From positions 558,001-622,000 of the forward strand of contig CP171222.1 in NCBI GenBank assembly GCA_050908895.1: a stretch of DNA of 64,000 nt, written 5' to 3'. This document shows positions 8,559 through 17,820 of the stretch, piece after piece. How positions within the stretch are numbered: the stretch's first letter is position 1; each line of letters starts with the position of its first letter. The stretch is from S5-A14a sp050908895 (GTDB lineage Bacteria > Bacillota > Clostridia > Peptostreptococcales > Anaerovoracaceae). Both the position numbers and the translations under genes were made by a program. A model generated the notes under the pieces. That model was not told where the DNA came from and searched no databases. It worked only from the letters and a program-made list of their open reading frames with translations.

Positions 8559-11500
8559 ATGTCAGGATTTACACACTTACATTTACATACAGAATTTAGC
8601 CTTCTCGACGGTATGGCGAGAATAGATAAGCTGGTTCCTAAAGTAAAGGAATTAGGTATGGAGGCAGTTGCAATAACAGACCATGGAGTTATGTTTGGTG
8701 TTGTTGACTTTTACAAGAAATGCAAGGACTTCGGAATTAAACCCATAATTGGATGTGAAGTTTATGTGGCCGCAAGGACGCGGCATGATAAGGAGGCGGA
8801 CAAGGATAAAACCTCAAGTCACTTAGTTCTTCTGGCTGAAAATCAAGAAGGATATAGAAATTTAGTTAAGGTTGTCTCAAAGGCTCATACGGAGGGATTT
8901 TATTATAAACCGAGAGTGGATAAAGAACTGTTATCTCAATACAGTGAAGGTATAATAGCTTTATCGGCATGCTTGGGAGGCAAAGTCCAAAATCTTTTGC
9001 TGGTAGGTGACTATGATGGAGCAAAGAAAGAGGCGTTAGAGCTTAACGAGATATTTGGTGATGACAATTTCTTTTTAGAACTTCAAGATCAAGGTCTGGA
9101 GGAGCAACAGAGAGTTAATGAATTTCTTGTGAAAATGAGCAGGGAAACAGGCATTCCTATGGTTGCCACCAATGATGTTCACTATGTTACAAGAGAAGAT
9201 GCAAAGGCTCATGATGTTTTACTTTGTATTCAGACGGCAAGCAATATAGATGAGCCAAATAGGATGAGATTCCCTAATGATGAATTTTACCTCAAGAGTC
9301 CAAGAGAAATGGAAAGAATTTTTGCCTATGCTCCTGAAGCAATTGCTAATACAGGAAGAATTGCTCAAAGATGCAATGTGGAATTCGAGTTTGGCAACTA
9401 TCACCTGCCTGAATTTACGGTCCCGGAAAAGTGGGAAAATCAAAAATCGGGATATTTGAAATATTTGTGCCAAGCCGGTCTTAAGGAGCGTTACGGAGAA
9501 ACCACACCACAGCAAGAGACTATTTTGCAAAATAGGCTGGAGAAAGAGCTGGAGGTCATCCGGGGGATGGGATTTGTGGAGTATTTTTTAATAGTATGGG
9601 ACTTTATTAGGTACGCGAGAGAAAACGGAATTTTAGTTGGTCCGGGAAGAGGATCAGCGGCAGGCTCCATAGTTGCATATTGCCTTTATATTACAGATAT
9701 AGACCCTATAAGGTATAATTTAATTTTTGAGAGATTCTTAAACAGTCAGAGAGTCAGTATGCCTGATATTGATATAGATTTTTGCATAGAGAGGCGAGGC
9801 GAGGTAATTGACTATGTGATAGAAAAATACGGAGAAGACAAAGTTAGTCAGATTATAACGTTGGGTACCCTTAAAGCTAGAGCTGCTGTTAGAGATGTGG
9901 GAAGAGCTCTAAACGTTTCATATTCTGATACAGATAAGATAGCAACAGCAATTCCAAACATGCTCGGAATTACTATTGATAAAGCCTTGGAACTGAATCC
10001 GGATCTTAGAGAAAAATATGAGAAAGATCAGACGGTCAAAGAAGTGATTAATATGGCAAGAGCTGTAGAAGGTATGCCAAGACATGCATCAACTCATGCT
10101 GCAGGAGTGGTTATTTCTAAAGAGCCTTTGGATAATTATGTGCCCCTATATGTGACTGATAAAGGTCTCACTACTCAATTTAATATGGTGACAATAGAGG
10201 AGTTAGGGCTTTTAAAAATGGATTTTTTAGGTCTAAGAAATCTTACGGTAATTAGAAAAACATTAGAACTGATTGAGAAGAATCACGGAATTAAAATAGA
10301 CTTTTCTCAGATGGGCTATAATGATTCAAAAGTTTATGAAATGATTTCAAAGGGAAATACCTTGGGAGTTTTTCAGCTAGAATCGTCAGGGATGACTCAA
10401 TTTATGAAAGCTTTAAAGCCAAGCTGTTTTGAAGACATAGTTGCGGGGATTTCATTGTTTAGACCGGGTCCAATGGATTCTATTCCAACATATATCAGAA
10501 ATAAGAAAAATCCTACGGGGGTCAGTTATGTGACTCCGGAGTTAGCATCTATTTTAGATGTAACATACGGATGTTTGGTATATCAAGAACAGGTAATGCA
10601 AATTGTTAGACAATTGGCAGGATATAGCTATGGGCAAGCCGATTTGGTCAGACGTGCCATGAGTAAGAAAAAAGTTTCTGAAATGGAAAAACATAGAGAA
10701 TACTTCATAAATGGAAAGATAGGCACGGATGGCAATGTTGAAATAGAAGGTTGTCTTAGGAGAGGGCTTTCTTATGAGGCGGCAGATAGCATATTTAAGG
10801 ATATGGAAACCTTTGCTCAGTATGCATTTAATAAAAGCCATGCAGCCGCATATGCAGTTGTTGCCTATGAAACGGGATATTTAAAATGTCACTATCCGAA
10901 AGAGTTCATGGCTTCTTTAATGAGCTCGGTTATGGGGGATTCTACTGCAGTAGCAAAATATATACGGAATTGTAAAGAGATGGGAATTCAAGTATTGCCA
11001 CCTAACGTAAATGACAGCTTCGGTGATTTCACCACAGGCCCGGAAGGAATAAGGTTTGGTCTTATGGGGGTGAAAAGTGTAGGACAAGGTGTAATTGATG
11101 CGATAATAAAAAGCAGAATTGACAATGGAAATCCTAAAAATTTTAACCAATTTATACAGAATATAGACATATCCAAGATTAACAAAAAAGCTATAGAAAG
11201 TCTCATTAAAGCCGGGGCTTTTGATACAATAGAAGAAAACCGAGCAGCTCTTCTAGCGGTTTATCAGGAGGAAATAGAGAGCGCCCAAACCGAAGCTAGA
11301 AATACATTGACGGGACAGATTTCTCTCTTTCAGACAAATCAAGAAGCAAGGGCTACCATAGGACTTGCGAAGAACCTTCCACAAATTGAAAATTTTTCTA
11401 AAGAAAAGAGATTAGAATTGGAAAAAGAGGTTTTAGGAGTATACATAACGGGTCACCCATTGGAACCATATGCAGAAAAAATTAATAATTTTTCTACAAT

Positions 11501-12191
11501 TTCAACGGATCTTTTAAACGCAGACTTAGATGTTGCTGATAGGGCTTCAACCTCAAGTGGAAGACAGGATGAAGGGGAATTTCAGACAATAAGAAACAAT
11601 TCTAGGGTAGTTATTTGTGGGATGGTCGCTTCTATGCGAAAATTAATGACAAAATCATCCCAACTGATGTCTTTTGTCAATTTGGAAGACCTCTATGGAA
11701 CCTGTGAACTTGTTGTATTCCCAAAGGTATACCATAAGTCATCTCACTTTCTTGAATCAGGAGAGCCTCTAGTTGTCGTTGGGCGCGTGAACACAAAAGA
11801 AGATGCTCCGCCAGCAATCCTAGCCGATGATATAAGGACATTGGAAGAATATGAAAAAATGGTTTCCCATGTTACTATTTCTGGTGCTTCACGTCGAAAG
11901 GAAACACAAAGATCCAAGGGGCAGTCTTTGGGAGAAAGTGAGTCCGGTCCCGAGAAGCTTTCAAATCGATCGCCGATAGTAAAGCTTAGAATAACGAAAG
12001 ACCGTTATGACGAAGGAGTATTAGATAATATTGAAAGGCTAGTGATAATTAATTCAGGAGATATTGAGGTAAGGGTATATCTACCTAACGGCAGTCAGAT
12101 AAGGACTAAATCAGGCGTTGAAATTAGTGATTTTCTAATAGAAAGTCTCATAAGACTTTTAGGAGAAGAAAATGTTAAAGTTCCAAATTGA
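8559..12191 (+). CDS. dnaE: DNA polymerase III subunit alpha
   Basis: Replicative polymerase subunit, 1210 residues. The N-terminal PHP domain starts FTHLHLHTEFSLLDG; the polymerase catalytic block carries VGPGRGSAAGSIVAYCL and the metal-binding aspartates in MPDIDIDFCIERR; helix-hairpin-helix and OB-fold regions follow (OB near residues 1010-1090, SRVVICGMVASM). Length and order fit the DnaE1 type rather than PolC. An oddly serine- and arginine-rich insertion follows the OB fold. Twenty bases separate it from pfkA, a gene order known from Clostridia. Confidence 0.96.
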   Translation: MSGFTHLHLHTEFSLLDGMARIDKLVPKVKELGMEAVAITDHGVMFGVVDFYKKCKDFGIKPIIGCEVYVAARTRHDKEADKDKTSSHLVLLAENQEGYRNLVKVVSKAHTEGFYYKPRVDKELLSQYSEGIIALSACLGGKVQNLLLVGDYDGAKKEALELNEIFGDDNFFLELQDQGLEEQQRVNEFLVKMSRETGIPMVATNDVHYVTREDAKAHDVLLCIQTASNIDEPNRMRFPNDEFYLKSPREMERIFAYAPEAIANTGRIAQRCNVEFEFGNYHLPEFTVPEKWENQKSGYLKYLCQAGLKERYGETTPQQETILQNRLEKELEVIRGMGFVEYFLIVWDFIRYARENGILVGPGRGSAAGSIVAYCLYITDIDPIRYNLIFERFLNSQRVSMPDIDIDFCIERRGEVIDYVIEKYGEDKVSQIITLGTLKARAAVRDVGRALNVSYSDTDKIATAIPNMLGITIDKALELNPDLREKYEKDQTVKEVINMARAVEGMPRHASTHAAGVVISKEPLDNYVPLYVTDKGLTTQFNMVTIEELGLLKMDFLGLRNLTVIRKTLELIEKNHGIKIDFSQMGYNDSKVYEMISKGNTLGVFQLESSGMTQFMKALKPSCFEDIVAGISLFRPGPMDSIPTYIRNKKNPTGVSYVTPELASILDVTYGCLVYQEQVMQIVRQLAGYSYGQADLVRRAMSKKKVSEMEKHREYFINGKIGTDGNVEIEGCLRRGLSYEAADSIFKDMETFAQYAFNKSHAAAYAVVAYETGYLKCHYPKEFMASLMSSVMGDSTAVAKYIRNCKEMGIQVLPPNVNDSFGDFTTGPEGIRFGLMGVKSVGQGVIDAIIKSRIDNGNPKNFNQFIQNIDISKINKKAIESLIKAGAFDTIEENRAALLAVYQEEIESAQTEARNTLTGQISLFQTNQEARATIGLAKNLPQIENFSKEKRLELEKEVLGVYITGHPLEPYAEKINNFSTISTDLLNADLDVADRASTSSGRQDEGEFQTIRNNSRVVICGMVASMRKLMTKSSQLMSFVNLEDLYGTCELVVFPKVYHKSSHFLESGEPLVVVGRVNTKEDAPPAILADDIRTLEEYEKMVSHVTISGASRRKETQRSKGQSLGESESGPEKLSNRSPIVKLRITKDRYDEGVLDNIERLVIINSGDIEVRVYLPNGSQIRTKSGVEISDFLIESLIRLLGEENVKVPN

Positions 12192-12210
12192 TTAGGAAAA
12201 GAGGTTTAAA

Positions 12211-13200
12211 ATGAGCGATAGCTTTTTAGTCAAGAAAATAGCGGTATTAACTAGCGGAGGAGATGCCCCGGGAATGAATGCGGCTGTAAGAGCTGTTACT
12301 AGATGTGGAATAGATGCAGGAATGAAAGTTTATGGAATCTCAAGAGGCTATGAAGGGCTTATTGAGGGGGAATTTGAAGAACTTAACAGGCATTCTGTGA
12401 GCGATATAATGCAACGAGGTGGCACTATATTAAAGACAGCCAGAAGTGAACGATTTACCACAGAAGAGGGGCAAGAGCGAGCTTTCTCAATGCTAGAGAC
12501 CTTCGGAATAGAGGTCCTTGTAGTAATTGGTGGAGATGGAACCATGAGAGGTGCCAAAGACTTGTCAGCCTTTGGAAAACCGGTAATTTGTCTTCCGGGT
12601 ACAATTGATAATGACTTAGGATATACAGATTATACTATCGGTTTTGATACGGCTGTCAATACGGTTCTCGAAGCAATAAGTAAAATACGTGACACCTCAA
12701 GCTCTCACGAAAGGACAACTGTAATTGAGGTAATGGGCAGGCATTGCGGAGATATAGCTGTATATGCGGGTCTTGCCGGAGGTGCAGAGGCTGTTCTGGT
12801 TCCTGAGATGCCGGTTGATATAAACCGTATATGTAACAAAATAATTCTCGATGGCAATAAAGGTCGTACCCACAGTGTTATTATCGTTGCAGAAGGTGCA
12901 CCGATTAAGACTACTGACTTGGTTGATGAGATAAGAAGAAGGACCGGAAAAGAAGTGAGACAAGTTGTTTTATCATACCTTCAAAGAGGTGGGGCACCAA
13001 CTTCAGTGGATAGATTGCTTGGGACAAGATGTGGAGCTAAGGCGATTGAAATTATTGAAAGCATCGATTTTGACGGAGGTTCTTTTGCTGTGGGGCAGGT
13101 GGATGGAGAGATTATTTCTATGCCTCTTGATATGGCTATAAATAAGAAGAGAGTATTTAATGAAGAATTAGTTGGTTTAATTAATGTTTTGAGCAAATAA
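12211..13200 (+). CDS. pfkA: ATP-dependent 6-phosphofructokinase
   Basis: Phosphorylates fructose 6-phosphate to fructose 1,6-bisphosphate in glycolysis. 329 residues. N-terminal nucleotide loop LTSGGDAPGMNAAVRAV, GGDGTMRGA for ATP/Mg binding, PGTIDNDL with the catalytic aspartate, and the fructose-6-phosphate site VMGRHCGD. The glycine after GGDGT (rather than Asp) points to ATP rather than pyrophosphate as donor. Directly downstream of dnaE with its own ribosome site, probably one transcript. Confidence 0.95.
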   Translation: MSDSFLVKKIAVLTSGGDAPGMNAAVRAVTRCGIDAGMKVYGISRGYEGLIEGEFEELNRHSVSDIMQRGGTILKTARSERFTTEEGQERAFSMLETFGIEVLVVIGGDGTMRGAKDLSAFGKPVICLPGTIDNDLGYTDYTIGFDTAVNTVLEAISKIRDTSSSHERTTVIEVMGRHCGDIAVYAGLAGGAEAVLVPEMPVDINRICNKIILDGNKGRTHSVIIVAEGAPIKTTDLVDEIRRRTGKEVRQVVLSYLQRGGAPTSVDRLLGTRCGAKAIEIIESIDFDGGSFAVGQVDGEIISMPLDMAINKKRVFNEELVGLINVLSK

Positions 13201-13294
13201 AACTTGCATTTTCAAATATTCGCGTTTATAATATATGAGGTCTATATTAGGACAAAATAAAATAATCACACCCATATAGCTCAGCTCCAAAGGT

Positions 13295-13331
13295 GCCATT
13301 TGTTATCAGGAATAACGATATAAAAAATGGC
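13295..13331 (+). promoter_or_regulatory. Candidate structured leader of rpsB
   Basis: In the 183-base gap before rpsB there is a two-part hairpin: GCCATTT (13295-13301) pairs with AAATGGC (13325-13331), enclosing GTTAT/ATAAC (13302-13306, 13312-13316). Ribosomal protein S2 operons are often autoregulated through leader RNA structures, so this could be an S2-binding element, but I do not recognise a known family. No T-run follows, so it is not a terminator. Confidence 0.4.
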
Positions 13332-13383
13332 TTAACAGGCGACATATTATGAGTGGAAGAGAAAAACCTGGGAGGAATTTAAA

Positions 13384-14142
13384 ATGGCAGTAATTTCAAT
13401 GAAACAATTACTAGAAGCAGGTGTGCATTTTGGACACCAGACAAGAAGATGGAATCCTAAGATGGCTCCATACATTTTTACGGAGAGAAATGGAATCTAC
13501 ATTATCGATCTTCAGAAGACAGTGAAGAAGATTGATGCAGCTTACAACTTCATCAGAGAAGTTGCGGAAGCAGGAAAGCCTGTTCTGTTTGTAGGAACTA
13601 AGAAACAGGCTCAGAACGCAATCAAAGATGAAGCGATTAGAGCAGGACAGTACTTCATAGCTGAAAGATGGCTCGGTGGTACGCTAACAAATTATAAGAC
13701 AATCAGCACAAGAATCACAAGACTTGAGCAGATTGAAAGAATGGAAGAAGATGGCACTATGGAAAAGCTTTCTAAGAAGGAAGTGAGCAAGCTAAGACTT
13801 GAGCACGAAAAATTAGAAAAATACCTAGGTGGCATTCGTGATATGAAGGGTATGCCCGGAGCACTGTTTATCGTAGACCCTAAGAAAGAAAAGATTGCAG
13901 TAAGAGAAGCTAGAATTCTTGGAATTCCTGTAGTAGGTATCGTTGATACAAACTGTGATCCGGATGATGTTGACTATGTAATCCCTGCAAATGATGATGC
14001 AATCAGAGCTGTAAAACTAATTGCCGGCAGAATGGCAGATGCTATTATCGAAGCAAATCAGGGTGAGAGTTTTGATGACTCTGAAGAAGTAGCAGATGAA
14101 GCGGACGTTCCTGAAGAGCAGGAAGCTACTGACGCTGAATAA
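13384..14142 (+). CDS. rpsB: 30S ribosomal protein S2
   Basis: 252 residues. Begins MAVISMKQLLEAGVHFGHQT, the conserved S2 start, with RRWNPKMAPYIFTERNGIYI and later KNEAIREARILGIP-like and VDTNCDPDDVDYVIPANDDA blocks. Acidic C-terminal tail. A strong ribosome site (GGGAGGAATT) precedes it. tsf follows after about 55 bases, the universal rpsB-tsf order. Confidence 0.98.
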   Translation: MAVISMKQLLEAGVHFGHQTRRWNPKMAPYIFTERNGIYIIDLQKTVKKIDAAYNFIREVAEAGKPVLFVGTKKQAQNAIKDEAIRAGQYFIAERWLGGTLTNYKTISTRITRLEQIERMEEDGTMEKLSKKEVSKLRLEHEKLEKYLGGIRDMKGMPGALFIVDPKKEKIAVREARILGIPVVGIVDTNCDPDDVDYVIPANDDAIRAVKLIAGRMADAIIEANQGESFDDSEEVADEADVPEEQEATDAE

Positions 14143-14197
14143 TTTTCAGTAATCAGGCAAATTGTTTAAGCAGGATAATAGCAAGGAGGAAATACAT

Positions 14198-15115
14198 ATG
14201 GCTGTTACAGCACAGATGGTTAAAGAGTTAAGAGAGATGACTGGCGCCGGAATGATGGACTGCAAGAAGGCGCTTGTAGAAGTAGATGGAGATATGGACA
14301 AAGCTGTTGAAATTCTTCGCGAAAAGGGACTGTCAAAAGCAGCGAAAAAAGCAGGAAGAGTTGCAGCAGAAGGACTTGTTCGTTTAGCCTTTGGAGAAGG
14401 TAACAAAGAAGCTGCAGTGGTTGAGGTTAATTCAGAGACTGACTTCGTAGCAAAGAATCCGGAGTTTATTGGATTTGTTGAAGATTTATCTGAATTAGCT
14501 CTAAAGCAAGATGATTCAAGCATGGAAGCTTTCATGGCACTTGACTATAAGGGTGAGGGAAGTGTTCAGGACGTTCTAACTGCAAAAATTGCTAAGATTG
14601 GTGAGAACATGAACATTCGCAGATTCAAAAAAATGGCTACGGAAGGCGTTGTATACCAAGGTTATGTTCACAGCAATGGCAAAATTGCTGTTCTAGTTGG
14701 TCTTAAGACAGATGCAACTGCAAAAGAAACAGAAGTTGTGGGCAAGGACGTGGCAATGCAGGTTGCTTCAATGAATCCTAAGTTTGTAAATGATGCTGAA
14801 GTAGATCAGGAATGGCTAGCTCATGAGGCAGAAATTGCTAAGCAGCAGCTTCTAAATGAGGGCAAGCCTGAAGCTATGCTTGAAAGAATTATCCCTGGAA
14901 AAATCAAGGCTATTTTGAAAGAAGTATGCCTTGTAGACCAGAAATTTGTAAAAAACTCAGACCTAACAGTTGCACAGTATGTTGCTGAATCAGGAAAAAC
15001 AATTGGAAAAGAAATGACAGTTGTTGAGATGGTTAGATTTGAAGTTGGTGAAGGAATCGAAAAGAAAGAAGAAGACTTCGCGGCAGAAGTAGCAGCTCAG
15101 ATGGCTGGTAAATAA
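14198..15115 (+). CDS. tsf: Elongation factor Ts
   Basis: Nucleotide exchange factor for EF-Tu. 305 residues from ATG 14198; an upstream in-frame ATG at 14162 is rejected because AAGGAGGAA lies seven bases before 14198 and MAVTAQMVKELREMTGAGMM is the conserved EF-Ts start. Contains the UBA-like N-terminal domain, the TDFVAKNPEF signature and a dimerisation core. Ends in a strong terminator. Confidence 0.97.
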   Translation: MAVTAQMVKELREMTGAGMMDCKKALVEVDGDMDKAVEILREKGLSKAAKKAGRVAAEGLVRLAFGEGNKEAAVVEVNSETDFVAKNPEFIGFVEDLSELALKQDDSSMEAFMALDYKGEGSVQDVLTAKIAKIGENMNIRRFKKMATEGVVYQGYVHSNGKIAVLVGLKTDATAKETEVVGKDVAMQVASMNPKFVNDAEVDQEWLAHEAEIAKQQLLNEGKPEAMLERIIPGKIKAILKEVCLVDQKFVKNSDLTVAQYVAESGKTIGKEMTVVEMVRFEVGEGIEKKEEDFAAEVAAQMAGK

Positions 15116-15133
15116 TAATGTGATTTTGGCAGA

Positions 15134-15165
15134 AAGCCTGACCGGGAAGCTGGTCAGGCTTTTTT
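15134..15165 (+). terminator. Intrinsic terminator after rpsB-tsf
   Basis: Perfect ten-base stem AAGCCTGACC / GGTCAGGCTT with an eight-base loop, followed by TTTTTT. Confidence 0.92.
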
Positions 15166-15214
15166 GAAGACAGTAAAAATGAGATCAAACTTGTATTGAA
15201 GGATGAATGTATCG

Positions 15215-16624
15215 ATGAAGAAAAAAATATTTTGTGGCGCAGGCATCTTGTTGGGGATAGTTTTAATTGTAATAGCTGGATACTTTTATGCGAATCCAAT
15301 TATTCTAAAAGATGGTATTTTCACGAGGGAGATAAAAGCTGAATATAAGGAAAATTTTGATGCAAAGAATCATATTCGTTGGGTTGCTTTTGCTTCTATT
15401 GATGATGTGAAAATCCTAGGAAAGGTTAATTCAAACAAAATAGGAGAATCATATGATATTGAAATGAGAGTTGCAGATAGAAAGCAACACTTTAAAGTTA
15501 GAGTGATCGACACTAAAGCACCTGATCTTACAGTAAAGGATTATACTACAGATAAAGTTGAAAAAATTACAGTTAACTCTTTTTCTCCTAAAGTAACAGA
15601 TGCTGCACCTACGGAGAAGATAAAATTATCCGTTAGTAAAGAAAAGCCGCTTAAAAAACAGGGTAAATATGAGGTAGTGATAACTGCCAAGGATCCATCA
15701 GGAAATAAGACAAAAAAGAAGGCAAAGCTTACAAGGATAGATGACAAAACACCACCTACATTGGAGATAGGCCCTGCTCTAAATGGTATTATTGGGACCG
15801 ACTTCACCGAAGATACTCTCTTGTCTGGAATTAGTGCTCAGGATAATATAGACAAATCTCCTAAGATAGATGTGGACGTAAGCCAGCTGGATGTAAATAC
15901 ACCTGGAATATATAAGGTGATTTATACCGTTCGAGATAGAACGGGGAATATTGCATCCGGTTCAAGAGATGTGATAATCACGCAGGCCATAGGCGAAAAC
16001 CAGAAAGTTATTTATCTGACTTTTGATGATGGCCCTTCATTTAATACGGAGAAAATTTTAAATGTTATGGCAAAGTATAAGGTGAAAGGAACTTTCTTTG
16101 TTACGGGAAATGATGCTGCCTACAGACATTTAATCACAAGAGCGGCAAATGAAGGACATACTGTCGCTCTTCACACCTATACTCATAACTATAATATATA
16201 TACCAATGAGGACGCTTTCTTTGCAGATTTAACAAACGTGGGGAATTTAGTAAAAGAACTAACAGGTATAGAATCTCACCACATAAGATTTGCCGGTGGG
16301 TCAAGCAATACCATAAGCAGGAGCTATAACCAGGGGATTATGTCAAGACTTGTAAGCTTGGTACAAAGTAAAGGCTATAAATATTATGACTGGAATGTTT
16401 CCTCCGGGGATGCATCAGGAGAGACCGTTCCCAAGGACAGGATTCTAAGCAATTCAACAAGTTCAAGAGCAAATCATATATGTTTGTTAATGCATGATTC
16501 CAGATCGAAGACTACTACGGCAGAGGCCTTGCCGGGAATAATTGAGCATTATCAGGCACTGGGATATACTTTCCTTCCAATAAGTGATTCAACTCCGGTT
16601 TTCCATCACGGAGTAAATAATTAA
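15215..16624 (+). CDS. Polysaccharide deacetylase with N-terminal membrane anchor and Ig-like repeats
   Basis: 469 residues from ATG 15215. An alternative ATG at 15203 touches its own GAAGG site, so 15215 is preferred. Residues about 4-26 (ILLGIVLIVIAGYFYA) form a membrane anchor or uncleaved signal. Then two or three beta-rich repeats of DUF5011/Ig type (RVIDTKAPDLTVKDY; IDDKTPPTLEIG). The C-terminal third is a NodB domain: TFDDGPS, HTYTHNY and RFAGGSS give the metal-binding Asp-His-His set, and the late MHDS motif gives the catalytic His. Family members deacetylate N-acetylglucosamine in peptidoglycan or exopolysaccharide outside the cell. Confidence 0.88.
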   Translation: MKKKIFCGAGILLGIVLIVIAGYFYANPIILKDGIFTREIKAEYKENFDAKNHIRWVAFASIDDVKILGKVNSNKIGESYDIEMRVADRKQHFKVRVIDTKAPDLTVKDYTTDKVEKITVNSFSPKVTDAAPTEKIKLSVSKEKPLKKQGKYEVVITAKDPSGNKTKKKAKLTRIDDKTPPTLEIGPALNGIIGTDFTEDTLLSGISAQDNIDKSPKIDVDVSQLDVNTPGIYKVIYTVRDRTGNIASGSRDVIITQAIGENQKVIYLTFDDGPSFNTEKILNVMAKYKVKGTFFVTGNDAAYRHLITRAANEGHTVALHTYTHNYNIYTNEDAFFADLTNVGNLVKELTGIESHHIRFAGGSSNTISRSYNQGIMSRLVSLVQSKGYKYYDWNVSSGDASGETVPKDRILSNSTSSRANHICLLMHDSRSKTTTAEALPGIIEHYQALGYTFLPISDSTPVFHHGVNN

Positions 16625-16669
16625 TTTTATAAAAGCATCACTAATGCAATCATAACTTAAAAGGATATA

Positions 16670-17710
16670 GTGAAGATGAACAGAAGACAGCAGCTTATAA
16701 ATATCGCTCGAAAACTAGTGGAGAAAAATCTGGTGGTAAGAACCTGGGGAAATATGAGTCTGCGTGAAGATGAGAATCACATACTAATTACTCCCTCAGG
16801 GATAAGATATGAGGATTTAGTTGAAGAAAATATTGTAAAAGTTAATATAATTACAGGCGAGAAAGTAATGATAAATGTGGAGAGCGATCAAGAAGCCTCG
16901 TCGGAACTCCCTGTGCATTTAGCTTATTACAGACAAAAACCTGCTACTCAAGTGGTACTTCATACTCATCAAATGTATGGAACAGCCATGAGTTTATATG
17001 GCCGAAATATACCCGTGACGGAGAATTTGAGAAAAATAATCGATTGTTCTTTTGTGCCTGTATCTCCGTATGGAATATCAGGGTCAAAAAAGCTACATGA
17101 TAATGTATCCGAAACGATCAAAGAAACCGGCTCCAGACTCGTGCTTATGGCCAAACATGGCGTTCTCGCTGCAGGCGATAGAGTGGATGAAGCATTTATA
17201 ATTGTGGAAGAACTTGAAAAATGGGCAGCTAATATGTATGCGAAGATAACAGAATATCCCGCCGTAGAATTGGACTGTATAAATGTTATTGAGGAAAAGG
17301 ATAATCTGTTTTGCCACGACGACATGGCTACAAAAGAAATTTTAAATAACAAATGCTTGCCGGAAAAACAAAAGAGATTCACATTATCTATGAGGAGTGC
17401 GGAAATAGAAGGAATATTACAAAACCCAATAATAAATGCCTATGTCGACGATTTTGCACAGATATGTGGTGAAAAAATATCAACTGCAAGAGGTAATATG
17501 GATGCTGTTATTTGCTTGGAGAACAAAACGGTAAAACTATATGGCAATAACCTCCAAGATATAGCGGCCGCAGCTCACGTTTTAGATAAAAATTTAAAGG
17601 CAAGAGAGATAGCTATAAGAAAAAATGTATGCCCATTATCAGATGAGGATGCAAAAATAATGAGAAAAAAATATTTAAATGTATACTCTATAAAGGCAGA
17701 CAGAGTTTAA
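16670..17710 (+). CDS. Class II aldolase/adducin family protein with C-terminal extension
   Basis: Residues about 1-200 are a class II aldolase domain: NLVVRTWGNMSLR substrate loop, metal-binding HTH in LHTHQMYGTAM and the third histidine region KHGVLAAGD. Such enzymes cleave phosphorylated sugars (fuculose- or ribulose-phosphate type) with zinc. The last 140 residues contain a helical domain I do not recognise. Start is either GTG 16670 (AAGGA four bases upstream) or ATG 16676; both are workable. It stands alone, so the substrate cannot be inferred from neighbours. Confidence 0.8.
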   Translation: MKMNRRQQLINIARKLVEKNLVVRTWGNMSLREDENHILITPSGIRYEDLVEENIVKVNIITGEKVMINVESDQEASSELPVHLAYYRQKPATQVVLHTHQMYGTAMSLYGRNIPVTENLRKIIDCSFVPVSPYGISGSKKLHDNVSETIKETGSRLVLMAKHGVLAAGDRVDEAFIIVEELEKWAANMYAKITEYPAVELDCINVIEEKDNLFCHDDMATKEILNNKCLPEKQKRFTLSMRSAEIEGILQNPIINAYVDDFAQICGEKISTARGNMDAVICLENKTVKLYGNNLQDIAAAAHVLDKNLKAREIAIRKNVCPLSDEDAKIMRKKYLNVYSIKADRV

Positions 17711-17820
17711 TAAAAATAAATTATAGAAAAACTAAGACTTCGTAACGAGGAAAATCACTGAAATTTCAACGAAAAAACAAGCTACAAGATTACAGCGGAT
17801 AAAAAACGGCATATTGCAAG

